Shown here one piece after another: positions 1 to 9,800 of a stretch of 23,092 nucleotides of DNA (position 1 is its first letter; every line of letters starts with the position of its first letter). A program made the position numbers and the translations under genes. The stretch is from Paludibacteraceae bacterium (GTDB lineage Bacteria > Bacteroidota > Bacteroidia > Bacteroidales > Paludibacteraceae). The notes under the pieces are model-generated. The model saw nothing but the letters and a program-made list of their open reading frames with translations, made no database searches and was not told the origin of the DNA. Location of the stretch: positions 1-23,092 of the forward strand of contig CAJGDW010000012.1 in assembly GCA_904502115.1 (NCBI GenBank), in the 5' to 3' direction.

Positions 1-391
1 CAGCATTAAGTCCATTAATCTGAAGATGGTTATAATCAGTTATCTCAATTTTATCTACATCAAACATATTATTGAGTGATACAAGCGCCATTTTGTCTAG
101 TAATGTATCACCTAAAGTTAGATTCATTTCATCTAGGTCTTTCAACACCTCAACAAAATCAGTTTTTGGCTCATCTATTATTTGAAAAGCTATATCCAAT
201 GTCTTATTAGCATAGGCCAATGACACATCCTCGTTTACAGCCTTCATAGGCGATAAAAACGAAGGTACATTTATTGAATACTTATTATCTACTACTACAT
301 TGTTATAACTATCATCGTTAGATGCTTTGTTTGTTTTAACGGCTCTATTAGCATCAACTATACCGCCAACGATAAGACTAATTAATCCCAT
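1..391 (-). CDS. Partial protein, DcrB/PsbP-like (N-terminal 130 residues)
   Basis: An open frame starts at ATG 391-389 and runs off the left edge, giving 130 residues of an unfinished protein. After a short hydrophobic start (LISLIVGGIVDA) and a polar stretch rich in N and D, residues from about 37 read YSINVPSFLSP, then NEDVSLAYAN and QIIDEPKTDF. This pattern (short beta strand, proline, 'neD.SL.Y', then 'viDEpk..f') recalls small Bacteroidota proteins related to the DcrB/PsbP fold, which often sit in the envelope; that match is from memory and is tentative. No clear signal peptide is present. The gene lies 67 nt below the secreted coiled-coil gene, the widest gap in the operon, so it is probably but not certainly co-transcribed. 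No promoter was found in that gap. Confidence 0.6.
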   Translation of the reverse strand, partial: MGLISLIVGGIVDANRAVKTNKASNDDSYNNVVVDNKYSINVPSFLSPMKAVNEDVSLAYANKTLDIAFQIIDEPKTDFVEVLKDLDEMNLTLGDTLLDKMALVSLNNMFDVDKIEITDYNHLQINGLNA

Positions 392-458
392 AATAACATT
401 TAAATTTAATTTAAAAAACTATTAGTTACAAAGATAATATCATTTTGCATTTGTATAT

Positions 459-1202
459 CTACTCTAGTACTTCATAATCTATTAGTTCTATAAAACTAGC
501 ATAGTTGTTAGGGCTATGCTTCTCTAACATACTAAGAGCTTTTTCTATGCGTGTATCTAGATCCTTCAATCTATACCATTTGTTATAATACTCTTTATAG
601 TACGGCATCGATTTTATTTGCTGAATATATTCATTCTTATAATCTTCGTAAACAAATGGACTATTGCGTCTGGAATCTTCTTGCGCTATTTTTAGTATGC
701 TATTAAATCGACGATAATAATTTTCGTACTGATCTAACAACTCTTTTGATGATGCCCATTCACGCTTTATCTCGCTAGAATAGATCTTAGTCCAATATAA
801 TTTTCCTGCAGTTATATTCTTTTTATTATATGGTTCTGTCAAGTACCTATTAATAGTCTTATACAAAATAGTATCTACATAGGCCTGTCTCTCTTGCAAA
901 ACAGTCAACTCCTTGTCTTTGGCTTTTATCTCATTCATCAAAGAATCTACCAAATCATTTGCATTCTTTATGGTTAATTCTTTCACCGTTATTACAAACT
1001 GTAACGAATCGACTTCTTTCCCATACGCATGACAGGCTTCTTTCAGACGTTTTATTTCTACATTCTGCGTTTCTTCTTTCTTTTCTTTGTTACTTTTCTT
1101 CTCTGAAGATGCAACTTTATTATCGGGTGTATTTTGTGCCAATGCACTAAAACTACACAAAAGCATCAGCGCACCCACAAACCATAAATCTTTTACTTTC
1201 AT
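459..1202 (-). CDS. Secreted coiled-coil protein of the srf-like operon
   Basis: A 247-residue protein of unknown function. Residues 1-22 form a signal peptide: Lys-rich start, hydrophobic core (VGALMLLCSF), then SALA-Q, a good signal peptidase I site, so the mature protein should be periplasmic. The Cys at position 16 is not in a proper lipobox, so a lipoprotein is unlikely. Residues 35-105 are a highly charged heptad-like helix (many K/E, with L/I/V spacing), predicted coiled coil. The rest (110-247) is rich in Tyr, Lys and Glu and also looks helical, with YKEYYNKWYRLKDLD near the end. It starts 9 nt after the stop of the anchored 414-aa gene, so the two are probably translated together. 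A role as a periplasmic partner of the membrane proteins upstream is inferred only from position and export. Confidence 0.8.
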   Translation of the reverse strand: MKVKDLWFVGALMLLCSFSALAQNTPDNKVASSEKKSNKEKKEETQNVEIKRLKEACHAYGKEVDSLQFVITVKELTIKNANDLVDSLMNEIKAKDKELTVLQERQAYVDTILYKTINRYLTEPYNKKNITAGKLYWTKIYSSEIKREWASSKELLDQYENYYRRFNSILKIAQEDSRRNSPFVYEDYKNEYIQQIKSMPYYKEYYNKWYRLKDLDTRIEKALSMLEKHSPNNYASFIELIDYEVLE

Positions 1203-1211
1203 ATTATTAAA

Positions 1212-2456
1212 TTACTTAAAATAATCTTTAAGAATTGCTATATTGCCACAATCATTTCCATCCTCACCATTAGAATCTTTTAGATACATGATATAAATTT
1301 CTGTTACCTTATTTGGATCTAGAGAAGAATACGACACCTGCATCCAACCTTCTGATTTTGGTCTACCCTTACTTCTATAATCATAGGAGTTTTCTGTTGG
1401 ACAAGCTCCTTTTTTTACTAAAATATAATCATACTTATATTCGCTATCATTCATTAACCAGAATTGAATCTCATCCAATTTGCTTACCTTAAGAATCATA
1501 ATAGCACTCTTTCCATCTTTATGGTAATTTGCAAAGGATTGGTACTTTTTATAATCATCCGTAGATTCAGTTTCCTTCCACCCCCCAAGTTCAAGCACAA
1601 TCTTCTTATTTTCAGTATAATGATTATTAGCTTCCTCTCTATACTTTTCTGCTTTTTGCACTAAATCACTTAGTTTATTGTTATCATGACCATACAGGTA
1701 ATAGATTTCTCTATATGCTGTTATCCTATCAATCACTTTTGTATAATGGTCATCCCATTCCGACTCATTTTTACTCTTGTAGCAGGCAAGATTATCTACC
1801 TCATTATCAACTTGCTTGTAATGCGAATTGCCTATTCTTGTTTTTACAGTTTTTAGTGTTGCTACCAGCTCGCGACAATTTTTAATTGGATCAAGATCAA
1901 TATACTTATCTGCTTCGCTTATTTTAGCTTTCGCATCGTTAACTGATTTAAATTTAGAATACTTTGCTACTTCCCAGGCACTTCTGTAATCTTCTATTAC
2001 TTGCTCTATCCTTTCTAGTTCAACTAAATTATCATAACCAAGAACAGTACTTTCGCCAGCAATGGTTAACCCTTTCAAATCTGCAATTCTATTTTCCATG
2101 GCTACATGATCGGCATCAAACCATTGCGACGCTTCAAATTTACTGTTGCACAAGTCGATAAAAGTTGGCACATATTTTTCTATCAATGCTTTTGTTTGTT
2201 CATCTTTTTCTTGGCCCGTTATATACGACTCATCAAGATAAAGTTCTAATTTATCCTCTACCATTCTGTATATAGAGTCGCTATACCGAGGTATATCTGC
2301 ACGTACAATGTTTTTCTCTAACGTCAATAAATGAAGGTTTTCCATTGGCACCTCACTGGGTGGTGCCACGATAGACGGATAGAAAGTTAAAATACCTGCC
2401 ACCGTCAAGCCTAACACCAATACAAGTATTAATATTTTTTTTCCTACATTCTTCAT
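1212..2456 (-). CDS. Single-helix membrane-anchored protein of the srf-like operon
   Basis: A 414-residue protein that I cannot assign to a family. Residues 1-6 (MKNVGK) are positively charged and 7-29 form one hydrophobic helix, so it is most likely an inner-membrane protein with an uncleaved anchor and about 385 residues in the periplasm. Residues 40-285 look helical and charged (repeated K/E/D with L/I), perhaps a long coiled-coil or spectrin-like stalk. Residues 290-414 change character: alternating hydrophobics (SAIMILKVSKLDEIQFWLM, then YKYDYILVKKG) suggest a C-terminal beta domain, ending with a Cys-containing stretch (DGNDCGNIAIL). The gene begins 14 nt after the PEGA-repeat gene ends and ends 9 nt before the secreted coiled-coil gene begins. 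Together they suggest a periplasmic module of the system, but the exact role is unknown. Confidence 0.8.
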   Translation of the reverse strand: MKNVGKKILILVLVLGLTVAGILTFYPSIVAPPSEVPMENLHLLTLEKNIVRADIPRYSDSIYRMVEDKLELYLDESYITGQEKDEQTKALIEKYVPTFIDLCNSKFEASQWFDADHVAMENRIADLKGLTIAGESTVLGYDNLVELERIEQVIEDYRSAWEVAKYSKFKSVNDAKAKISEADKYIDLDPIKNCRELVATLKTVKTRIGNSHYKQVDNEVDNLACYKSKNESEWDDHYTKVIDRITAYREIYYLYGHDNNKLSDLVQKAEKYREEANNHYTENKKIVLELGGWKETESTDDYKKYQSFANYHKDGKSAIMILKVSKLDEIQFWLMNDSEYKYDYILVKKGACPTENSYDYRSKGRPKSEGWMQVSYSSLDPNKVTEIYIMYLKDSNGEDGNDCGNIAILKDYFK

Positions 2457-2470
2457 AACTTTTCTGGATT

Positions 2471-4249
2471 TTACATAGTCTGATCTTCAATTCTAGGTCG
2501 ATTATTTTCTGCAGAAGAATCATTCCTAGCAGAACCCTGATTACTGGTTGAATTATTTTTGCGTTTATTAATCGTTTCTTTTATTTTCTTCACATAGTCC
2601 TTGGGAGTTATAGTTTTATCATTGTTATTGGTATTGTATTTATTTGAACGAAGATATGTGTTAATATCATTTGGGTCAATTGTGTTAATCCCTTCAACAA
2701 GGCTTTTAAATTTATGTGAACCGTTTAATTTCCTATAAGAATTTAATACTTTAGTAAAATCATATCCATTAAGCGCATCCCACAATCCTTTAAGAGCAGC
2801 AATATTCTCCATTTCATTTTTGTTCCATTTTGAATGGCTATCCAAGTATTCAACAGCTTTCTGAATGTCCTCACTCTCATCTTCTGGCTTATCAATTGGA
2901 GGATTAGGTTCTGTAATATGTTCTTCCTTAGTTTCTGCTACCTTAGGAACGTGCACTTGTGCAACTTCTGCTTCCTCTTCACTAAAGCAGAATATACTAC
3001 CCACAACCATCCCTAATAAGAAAAAGATAACCCCCGCTAAAGTGCCTATTATCCACCATCTTTTATCAAATGGTTTGTATGTTAAATAATTGGAATGATA
3101 CCTTGAAATGCTTCCATTTTTGGTGGTATACCCCTTGATAGGTTGCTCTGTTATTTCTTCTTTACTAGTTAGTTCTAATGTATAAGGGTGCCCATTGGTA
3201 AGTGGAAGCTCAAAAGAATATTTAAAGGTTCTTTTTCTTAAACAAACTCGTTGTGGGGTTCTTAAATCTAATGTTGCTGTGACAGCATCATATCCTTCTG
3301 CCTCTACACAAACAGCAACCGCATTAAGGTTCGACTCTTTTATGGCAACAGAATTATTTTTAGAAACTATATTATTATTGATGTACAAGGTGTACTCTTG
3401 TATAGGCCAATCTTTGTTATCGGTTACTTGAACCGCATTGTATGACACCCATTTTTCGTACTCTCCTTTTTGTGGCGCCTCTAGCACGATCCCCTCCGAT
3501 TTAATAGTTTGCTGTTTTTGTATCGTCTTATAGCCTTCCTTTTCCCAATTTAGAATAACAGTTTCTCCTTCTATCACGGCAAAACTTTTTTCCAATCGAC
3601 TTCCATTTAAATAAGGCACAAAACCGTCTACGGGTGCAGGAGCTTTTATCTGCAACTGTTTTTTTAATGGATATTCGGTTAAATCTTCTGCATTAACTAT
3701 CTTGATTTCTTGCGATTTATCCAATAAAAAGATGCTTTTATAACTGTTATAATACGACTGCATTCTATCATCAAGTAGTTCTTTGAGCGTGTAGATGGTT
3801 CCTTTCCCATAATACCTATATCCGTATTTATTATTCAACGGTTTTGTATTTAGGTTATTCACAGGAACCTCATCGTATGAATCCGAAAACAATTTATCTA
3901 GGTTTTCTTTATTTACTCTATTGGTTTTTAGTTCCTTTGTTATAGCACTAACAATATCTACTAGCTGACTACCCATTATACGGATAGAATTAGGAACATA
4001 TATCCAAGCAGTTATATAGTCTTTCCCTCTTCCTGAAATCCCAGAAAAGATTGTCAAGAATTGCCCTGATTCAATCGTAGACAAAACAATCATCTCTGTT
4101 TGGGTTAGCTTGTTCCAATCTTCTACATAGGGGATCCATTCACGTGCTTCTCCCACCTTATTTACCCATGCCTCATTCGCATTTACTTGGTGTAAAACGC
4201 TTTCGCCTTGATATGCACGAACTATCTTTAAACCTAGCTGATTTTTCAT
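2471..4249 (-). CDS. PEGA-like repeat protein with one membrane helix
   Basis: A 592-residue protein, start ATG 4249, 5 nt after the stop of the GTPase-like gene. It has four parts. Residues 1-180 form a soluble domain without a signal peptide (motifs RAYQGESVLH, EMIVLSTIE, DYITAWIYVP). Residues about 205-256 and 280-335 look like two PEGA-type beta units, each ending in a 'EGY-x(6-9)' turn (EKEGYKTIQKQ; EAEGYDAVTAT). One membrane helix spans 398-421 (WWIIGTLAGVIFFLLGMVVG). A 170-residue tail follows: acidic and proline-rich linker, a helical domain, then a polar Asn/Ser-rich end. Lacking an export signal, the N-terminal 397 residues are most simply cytoplasmic, with the tail periplasmic. That topology matches the subtilisin of the operon and would suit an adaptor linking the cytoplasmic GTPases to the envelope. 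The N-terminal domain loosely recalls GTPase-associated N-terminal domains of bacterial conflict systems, but I am not sure of this. Confidence 0.8.
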   Translation of the reverse strand: MKNQLGLKIVRAYQGESVLHQVNANEAWVNKVGEAREWIPYVEDWNKLTQTEMIVLSTIESGQFLTIFSGISGRGKDYITAWIYVPNSIRIMGSQLVDIVSAITKELKTNRVNKENLDKLFSDSYDEVPVNNLNTKPLNNKYGYRYYGKGTIYTLKELLDDRMQSYYNSYKSIFLLDKSQEIKIVNAEDLTEYPLKKQLQIKAPAPVDGFVPYLNGSRLEKSFAVIEGETVILNWEKEGYKTIQKQQTIKSEGIVLEAPQKGEYEKWVSYNAVQVTDNKDWPIQEYTLYINNNIVSKNNSVAIKESNLNAVAVCVEAEGYDAVTATLDLRTPQRVCLRKRTFKYSFELPLTNGHPYTLELTSKEEITEQPIKGYTTKNGSISRYHSNYLTYKPFDKRWWIIGTLAGVIFFLLGMVVGSIFCFSEEEAEVAQVHVPKVAETKEEHITEPNPPIDKPEDESEDIQKAVEYLDSHSKWNKNEMENIAALKGLWDALNGYDFTKVLNSYRKLNGSHKFKSLVEGINTIDPNDINTYLRSNKYNTNNNDKTITPKDYVKKIKETINKRKNNSTSNQGSARNDSSAENNRPRIEDQTM

Positions 4250-4254
4250 CCTAT

Positions 4255-5874
4255 TTATCCTTTAAGTTTATCCATCATTTTTTGTAACTTGGTTAGTTTG
4301 TATCCATAAGATCTCTCCAATAGAATTTCCACAACATTTTTAGCCGTTTCTCCTTTGAATTTACAATAGTTTTGGAAACAAACATCACCTAAAGTAAATG
4401 GTACTACATTTACATCACCATTGTTAATGTAATTATTAGCACATATACTTTTCAACAAACCATAAAATCCTTGGTACTTTTTAGAAATATATTCCTTTAA
4501 AATAGTCTGCAATTCATTACCAGTAGCATTAGCCTTATCTACTTTGGTAATTAAAATATACAATCCATCTGTATCATCTTTAAAAATACCTGTTCTATTT
4601 ATGTAGGCTACCGCACTACTTAACAGTACATGTTGTTGAAGCGCCTCATACAATCTTCCTTCTGCGCCATATTCTATCACAAAAAAGTGCAATTTTCTAT
4701 TCTTTGTTCTGTTATCTACCAATATATTGGTGAGCGTAGCTAATACTTTTCTTTCTGTTTCAGTTAGGTCTTCCTTTGCATTACTCTTATGCATAACACG
4801 AACCAATTCTCCCGCTAAATCGATGCAAGTAATGGGATGGTGCTTTCCTTTTTTATCTTCTAACACAAAACCCATCTCGTAGGTAGAAGATATGGGTGTA
4901 CCTTCTGGTAATGTGCCTATTCTTTCCTCATCAAAAATTTGTGCCAAACGTGTCATGTATCCATAACCTTGACAATCTGGATCTTGTTGCATACTTTTGG
5001 CTACCCTCCCTCCATTAGCAACACTTAATATCCCCCCCAATGCGCAACTCTTACCACTAGATGGAATTCCCCAGAAATAGACTTCTGTACAATAAGATTT
5101 AGCAATTTTAGTAAGTTCTTCTGGTGTCTTAAACGTCTGTGGCTCTATTTTATTCAGCATGTGACTAATAAATTCCTTATCAATGCCCATAGAAACAAGG
5201 TCATTAGAACCTAGGACTCCATTCTCATACATTTTACTTGCCACATAACCACTTATAAAATTATGATCCTTACGGATGGCTTCTATCAAATCATTCTTGG
5301 TAATTTTTGTACTTTCTAAGTAGGCTACTATGGTATCATAGATTTCTTGTTCTGGTTCTAGGATACTTCTGTCCGTTTGAATTCTACTAATTTCGTTAGT
5401 AAGTGCATCTATACCAACACCCATCAATTGCTCTATTCGTAGTGCATTGATAAGTTTCGTAGCTTCGTTAATATACACACTATCGGGATATTCTTTTATA
5501 AAATTCTCTAATTCTATAGTGCTATATTTATTGATATTTTTCCATCTACGTGCATCATCTACCTTACACAATGCCAACATGCATTCTTGTGCTTCCGTTC
5601 TGTGTTTCCCTGTCTCATAGGAATCTAGATATTGTTGGTACGCCTCTTTGGTATCCGCTGCCTTAGCTGCATTCCAATCTTCTTCTTCGTTATTTGTTAA
5701 TCGTTGCTCCAATTGTTTACGTACAGAAATTGGGATGGGCATATGCAACTCTCTACTTACTTGATCACATTGTTCAAAGGTATATATTCCTTCCTTTTTT
5801 AAAATACTTATTAATTCATCTATGCGATTGACATAGTTAGGAAGCTCTTCAAAAATATCTTCTAGTCTTCTCAT
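4255..5874 (-). CDS. GTPase-like P-loop protein with N-terminal TPR-like repeats
   Basis: A 539-residue cytoplasmic protein with no membrane helix. The C-terminal half carries a GTPase set: P-loop GIPSSGKS (269-276), a G3-like DLAGE (352-356) following a hydrophobic strand, and a G4-like TKVD (443-446) after LLYILI-type hydrophobics, so GTP rather than ATP is the likely ligand. The N-terminal part holds two helix-pair repeats of about 35 residues (from 65 DEDWNAAK-like to 100, and 109-142), with the pattern 'W..a....T.eay..yl..Yp.s....eA', known in Bacteroidota proteins as a TPR/BamD-like repeat; these usually bind partners. It is a different protein from the SrfC-like GTPase upstream. Its ATG is 11 nt below the 4-helix membrane gene and its stop 5 nt above the PEGA gene. 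It could be the switch that couples the membrane proteins to the SrfB/SrfC pair. The exact GTPase family is not assigned. Confidence 0.82.
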   Translation of the reverse strand: MRRLEDIFEELPNYVNRIDELISILKKEGIYTFEQCDQVSRELHMPIPISVRKQLEQRLTNNEEEDWNAAKAADTKEAYQQYLDSYETGKHRTEAQECMLALCKVDDARRWKNINKYSTIELENFIKEYPDSVYINEATKLINALRIEQLMGVGIDALTNEISRIQTDRSILEPEQEIYDTIVAYLESTKITKNDLIEAIRKDHNFISGYVASKMYENGVLGSNDLVSMGIDKEFISHMLNKIEPQTFKTPEELTKIAKSYCTEVYFWGIPSSGKSCALGGILSVANGGRVAKSMQQDPDCQGYGYMTRLAQIFDEERIGTLPEGTPISSTYEMGFVLEDKKGKHHPITCIDLAGELVRVMHKSNAKEDLTETERKVLATLTNILVDNRTKNRKLHFFVIEYGAEGRLYEALQQHVLLSSAVAYINRTGIFKDDTDGLYILITKVDKANATGNELQTILKEYISKKYQGFYGLLKSICANNYINNGDVNVVPFTLGDVCFQNYCKFKGETAKNVVEILLERSYGYKLTKLQKMMDKLKG

Positions 5875-5885
5875 CTTATCTTTAT

Positions 5886-6803
5886 TTACATTTTAAATAC
5901 TTCATATTCTCCATTATCTGATTTTACAATACTTGATTCTTTGCCAATTAATCGGAAAAGGCTTTTTGAATTTCTTGGTTGGACGATATAAGGTAATAAT
6001 AACATCAAATAAAGCACCACCCCCGTAATGAAGACAATAAGGGTTGGATCTCCGCCTATAGTATAAATTGCATGAAGACTACTGATGTTATCCTTTGCGG
6101 TTTTTACACTAGGATGCTCTGGTGTAAATGCCGCTTCTTCTGGTTCAAATTCGAGTGTATTGGTAGTAAAACCATTCAATGTTTTATTCCAGGTTTCGAA
6201 AGATTCTTCTACTTCTTTTATATTACCAATAACAAATACATTCCAAACAGAAACATCCGACACATTATCAATCCATTTGAATGCAGATTTCTTTAAATTC
6301 TCATAATTTTCATCTAGCATCTGAAGTTGTAGTGCCTCTACCAAATTGTTACGGTGATATGATTCCACATCATCTTGTATGAGTTTTTTTCTGTAGTTGT
6401 CAATTCTATTTTGGGCATACGCTTCGTAAGAGGCAAACATGCCCTTTGTTGTTTGAACAGAATTTGAGAAAGTTTCTTCAACTTGTTGACGTTTATCGAA
6501 CACTATCCAGAAATGCGAATAAGGAACCATTACCAGCAGAAAAGCAGCAAACGTTAGTACAAAAAACAAACGTTCCCATTTAATTCTAGTCCGAAACTTG
6601 GTATCGGTTGCTTTTAACATCTGGACACCTATAAAAAAGAAGGATAAAATAAGAATGATGATAAACACTCCCAATCCTGCATACAAAAAATTCCCATCTG
6701 TAAGGTAAGTTAGCCCCATAAAAGAAACATAACTGATAAATATCATAGCGACAAAGGCCATGATATGTCCCCACGAAAACCTTAATTTATCATTTATTGC
6801 CAT
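5886..6803 (-). CDS. Four-helix membrane protein with large periplasmic loop
   Basis: A 305-residue integral membrane protein of unknown family. Predicted helices: 11-32, 39-62, 78-97 and 253-274. The loop between helices 2 and 3 is strongly positive (KATDTKFRTRIKWE), so it should be cytoplasmic; this puts the N-terminus inside and the 155-residue stretch between helices 3 and 4 in the periplasm. That stretch begins with charged amphipathic helices (VFDKRQQVEETF onward), like the sensor bundles of receptors, but no HAMP or kinase part follows. The short C-terminal tail (about 275-305) returns to the cytoplasm. It is not TolQ/ExbB/MotA as far as I can see. It sits 37 nt below the subtilisin gene and 11 nt above the GTPase gene, so it may be a sensor or anchor that meets the protease outside and the GTPase inside. 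Confidence 0.8.
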   Translation of the reverse strand: MAINDKLRFSWGHIMAFVAMIFISYVSFMGLTYLTDGNFLYAGLGVFIIILILSFFFIGVQMLKATDTKFRTRIKWERLFFVLTFAAFLLVMVPYSHFWIVFDKRQQVEETFSNSVQTTKGMFASYEAYAQNRIDNYRKKLIQDDVESYHRNNLVEALQLQMLDENYENLKKSAFKWIDNVSDVSVWNVFVIGNIKEVEESFETWNKTLNGFTTNTLEFEPEEAAFTPEHPSVKTAKDNISSLHAIYTIGGDPTLIVFITGVVLYLMLLLPYIVQPRNSKSLFRLIGKESSIVKSDNGEYEVFKM

Positions 6804-6840
6804 ATTGTGTAATTATTTTCAATTAAAGAACACTGCCTCA

Positions 6841-9800
6841 TTAATTTAGACGTCCCAATTCCTCCTCTATTTGTCTTAATGCTTCTTCTAACCTCTCTTT
6901 TTCTCTTCTTAATGAATCGTCTCGTGAATGATCACGTCTATTGTCAGTGTTTGTGTCACCTATAGTGAAAGAACATATTTTTACTTCCTCGCCTACTCTA
7001 CTTAATTCGCCACTGTATGTATCTTCGATATCTTGGTGTTTAACTTTTACAGTATAAGGCGTTACGATAGGAGTGGCGTGTTTACGAAAGTACTTCACAT
7101 ACACATCGTACGTTCCATGAGGTGCAGAATTGGTAGGCCAATAAATATTTTCTATGGGGGTATTGCTATCTGGATAGGAAACATTCATGTCTATTTCTAA
7201 CATACCACCGCTTCTAACCTTTTTATTCTTATAAGAGATTAATTCACCATTAGGATCTTTACATATTAAATCAATGTCATTATAGTTGTTCCAACTTAAC
7301 ATAAGTTGCACATCACCTGTAGATGGCTCTACGTTACAATTATTAAAATCACCTCGCTTTACAACTGCTAATACTTTATCTAACTGTATTAGACCTGGAA
7401 CTTTATCGTTTACTGGCATCGCTGTGTTGACCAAAGCACATTTTACTTGCTTGGTTGTAATGGAAGGATTTATGCTTTTCATAAGTGCAATTGAACCCGT
7501 CACTACTGGTGCAGCCATACTTGTACCATTCATTATTTCATAACCAGACGAACCCACCGTACTGTATATTGACACACCTGGCGCCGATATGGTTGCATAA
7601 TCACCGTAATTACTAAAATCAGCCTTGTTAAAACGATTCTGGTTCTTATCCAATGCGGCCACCACAACCACTTCGTCTGGTCTTTGCAAGGGATCTATAC
7701 CTGCCAGCACATCGTCATTTCCTGCAGCAACCACTATTGTTACATTCTTAGCCGTTGCTATGCGAAACACCTCGCGCCATAATCGTTCCTCCGCTTTCAA
7801 TCGGCTGTTTATAAAATCTTTTTGAACCCTCTCAGGTTGATTTAACAAAGAATGTATGGTATATCCTAACGACACATTTACCACATCAGCACCTTGGTAG
7901 ATAGCGTATAATATACCATCTAAAACTGATGTAATGGTCATAAAGTCATTATCTGTAGCCACCTTAATGGGCATAAACTTGCATTTGGGTGCTATACCCG
8001 AAATACCTATTGCATTGTTACCAATGGCTATGGCCGTTCCAGCTACGTGCGTTCCATGATCCGATCTCTGACTAGGTGATACATCGTTATTGTGTTTCCA
8101 TACATTGTACGGTTTGTACACCTTTGAACTTAGTTCGGGATGGGTAATATTAAAACCATTATCTACAATAGCAACCACCACTTCTTCCGACCCTAAGCTT
8201 ACATCCCATGCTTCGGGTGCATTTATGGCATCCAGATACCAGGCTTTATCTGGATCACTCATAATGGGATCGTTGGGAATGTACGTTAACTCAAAAAGCG
8301 ATTCATCAAAAACAAACACCTCAAATTCTGGTGCTAGTTTAGCGGGAATCTCTTCTTTTAATTCTTCTCGCTTTTGGGGTGGAACAGTTACCTGTATTCG
8401 TTTAACTACATCATCGTGATAGATTACCTGATATTCATCGCTAGGGTAACATTGCTTAAATTTTCTTGCCAATTCTCCTACATGCTTATCTGTATTTTCC
8501 AATAATATGTTTAAACGGTTCGATACAATATAGGGGTTATCCGGTTGAATATCATCATCGTCAATCGGGGGTAAGACTCCTTGATTAGGAGGCAGAACTT
8601 CTTGGTAGGTTGAATCCGTAGGAGGTATGGTATAAGGATCGTCTGGGTTGTAGATACCTCTTGGATTATCTGGATGGTAGGGATCGCTTGAAATGCTATC
8701 ACCTGCAGCTGGTTCTTCTACCTCATTTTCAGTTTCAGTTGATTTAGAAGCATCATCCCTAGAACAAGAACAAGATGCATCTTTTAACAACCAAAACAAT
8801 AAGAATAAAAGCAGAAGGGCCAATAACAACCACAATAGTTTCATTAAGCAACCCTTATTAATAAAGGCATACCATGGAGATTCTTTTTCGTACTGAGCAG
8901 TGAAGGTTGTATCAGATGACAATACATAATTTATTGGTGAATGATCCCAACCAACAAACTTATAACCCTTTTTGGCTTTGGGAGTAGGGATATCGCTATT
9001 CAACAACATTGTTCCACAAGGCAATGTTATATTATCGTTTCCTTCTATCAACCCATTGTCTCCTGCTATAAATCTACATCTTACCGCTTCTCGCCTAAAT
9101 TTTGCTCTTACAACGATGTCTGAATGAATAGGACTACCTATAGATGTATCCCAGCCGTCAAAGACATAACCTGATTTTGGTGTCACTCCAGGAATTTGTG
9201 TAGGATCTAAACTGGCACCTTTGGCAATAGTTAGATTTGTTTCACCTTCTAAACATCCACCTTCATCTGCAACAAAATTTACATTCACCAACTCAACTTT
9301 TTCCACTGGGAGCTCTTCATACAGAGCTCTAAATGTCATGGACTTATTTACTTTTACACCTACTGGATTGGGTTCCCAACCACCAAATACATAACCATCA
9401 TTGGCTACCACTTTAGGCAAATCTATATAGCTAAGAATGGAGCCTTCGGGTCTGGTGATAACAAACAATAACTTATCAGCTAGGTTACCATGTTCTCCCG
9501 CTTTAAAATACAACTTATGACTGTTTTGATCACCTTCATGCACAACAAACCCCTTAATAATATGTTTGCTGGAAACAGGGCGCATCCCCCATGCAATCAG
9601 TACAACCTTATTGTCGTAACAATAAATAAAGTCGTCATCTATAAATCGAAGAGCTGCTGTTAGAATATGTTTGTCTTCTAACGGCATTTTTTTCAACACC
9701 TTTTTATATACCGCTATTGTGTTATCTTTAATACGAGTATAGTTCTCTTTTTCTGCTTCGGATAGTTTATTATAGAGTCTAGGGATCTCTACCCATTCAC

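Noticed and set aside
5886..6803. TolQ/ExbB/MotA proton channel
   Set aside because: Helix spacing differs: three early helices, then a 155-aa periplasmic loop, and no conserved channel residues recognised.
8090..8419. Plus-strand open frame of 109 codons opposite the subtilisin
   Set aside because: Ser/Thr-rich shadow of the catalytic domain on the other strand, with no leader or promoter.
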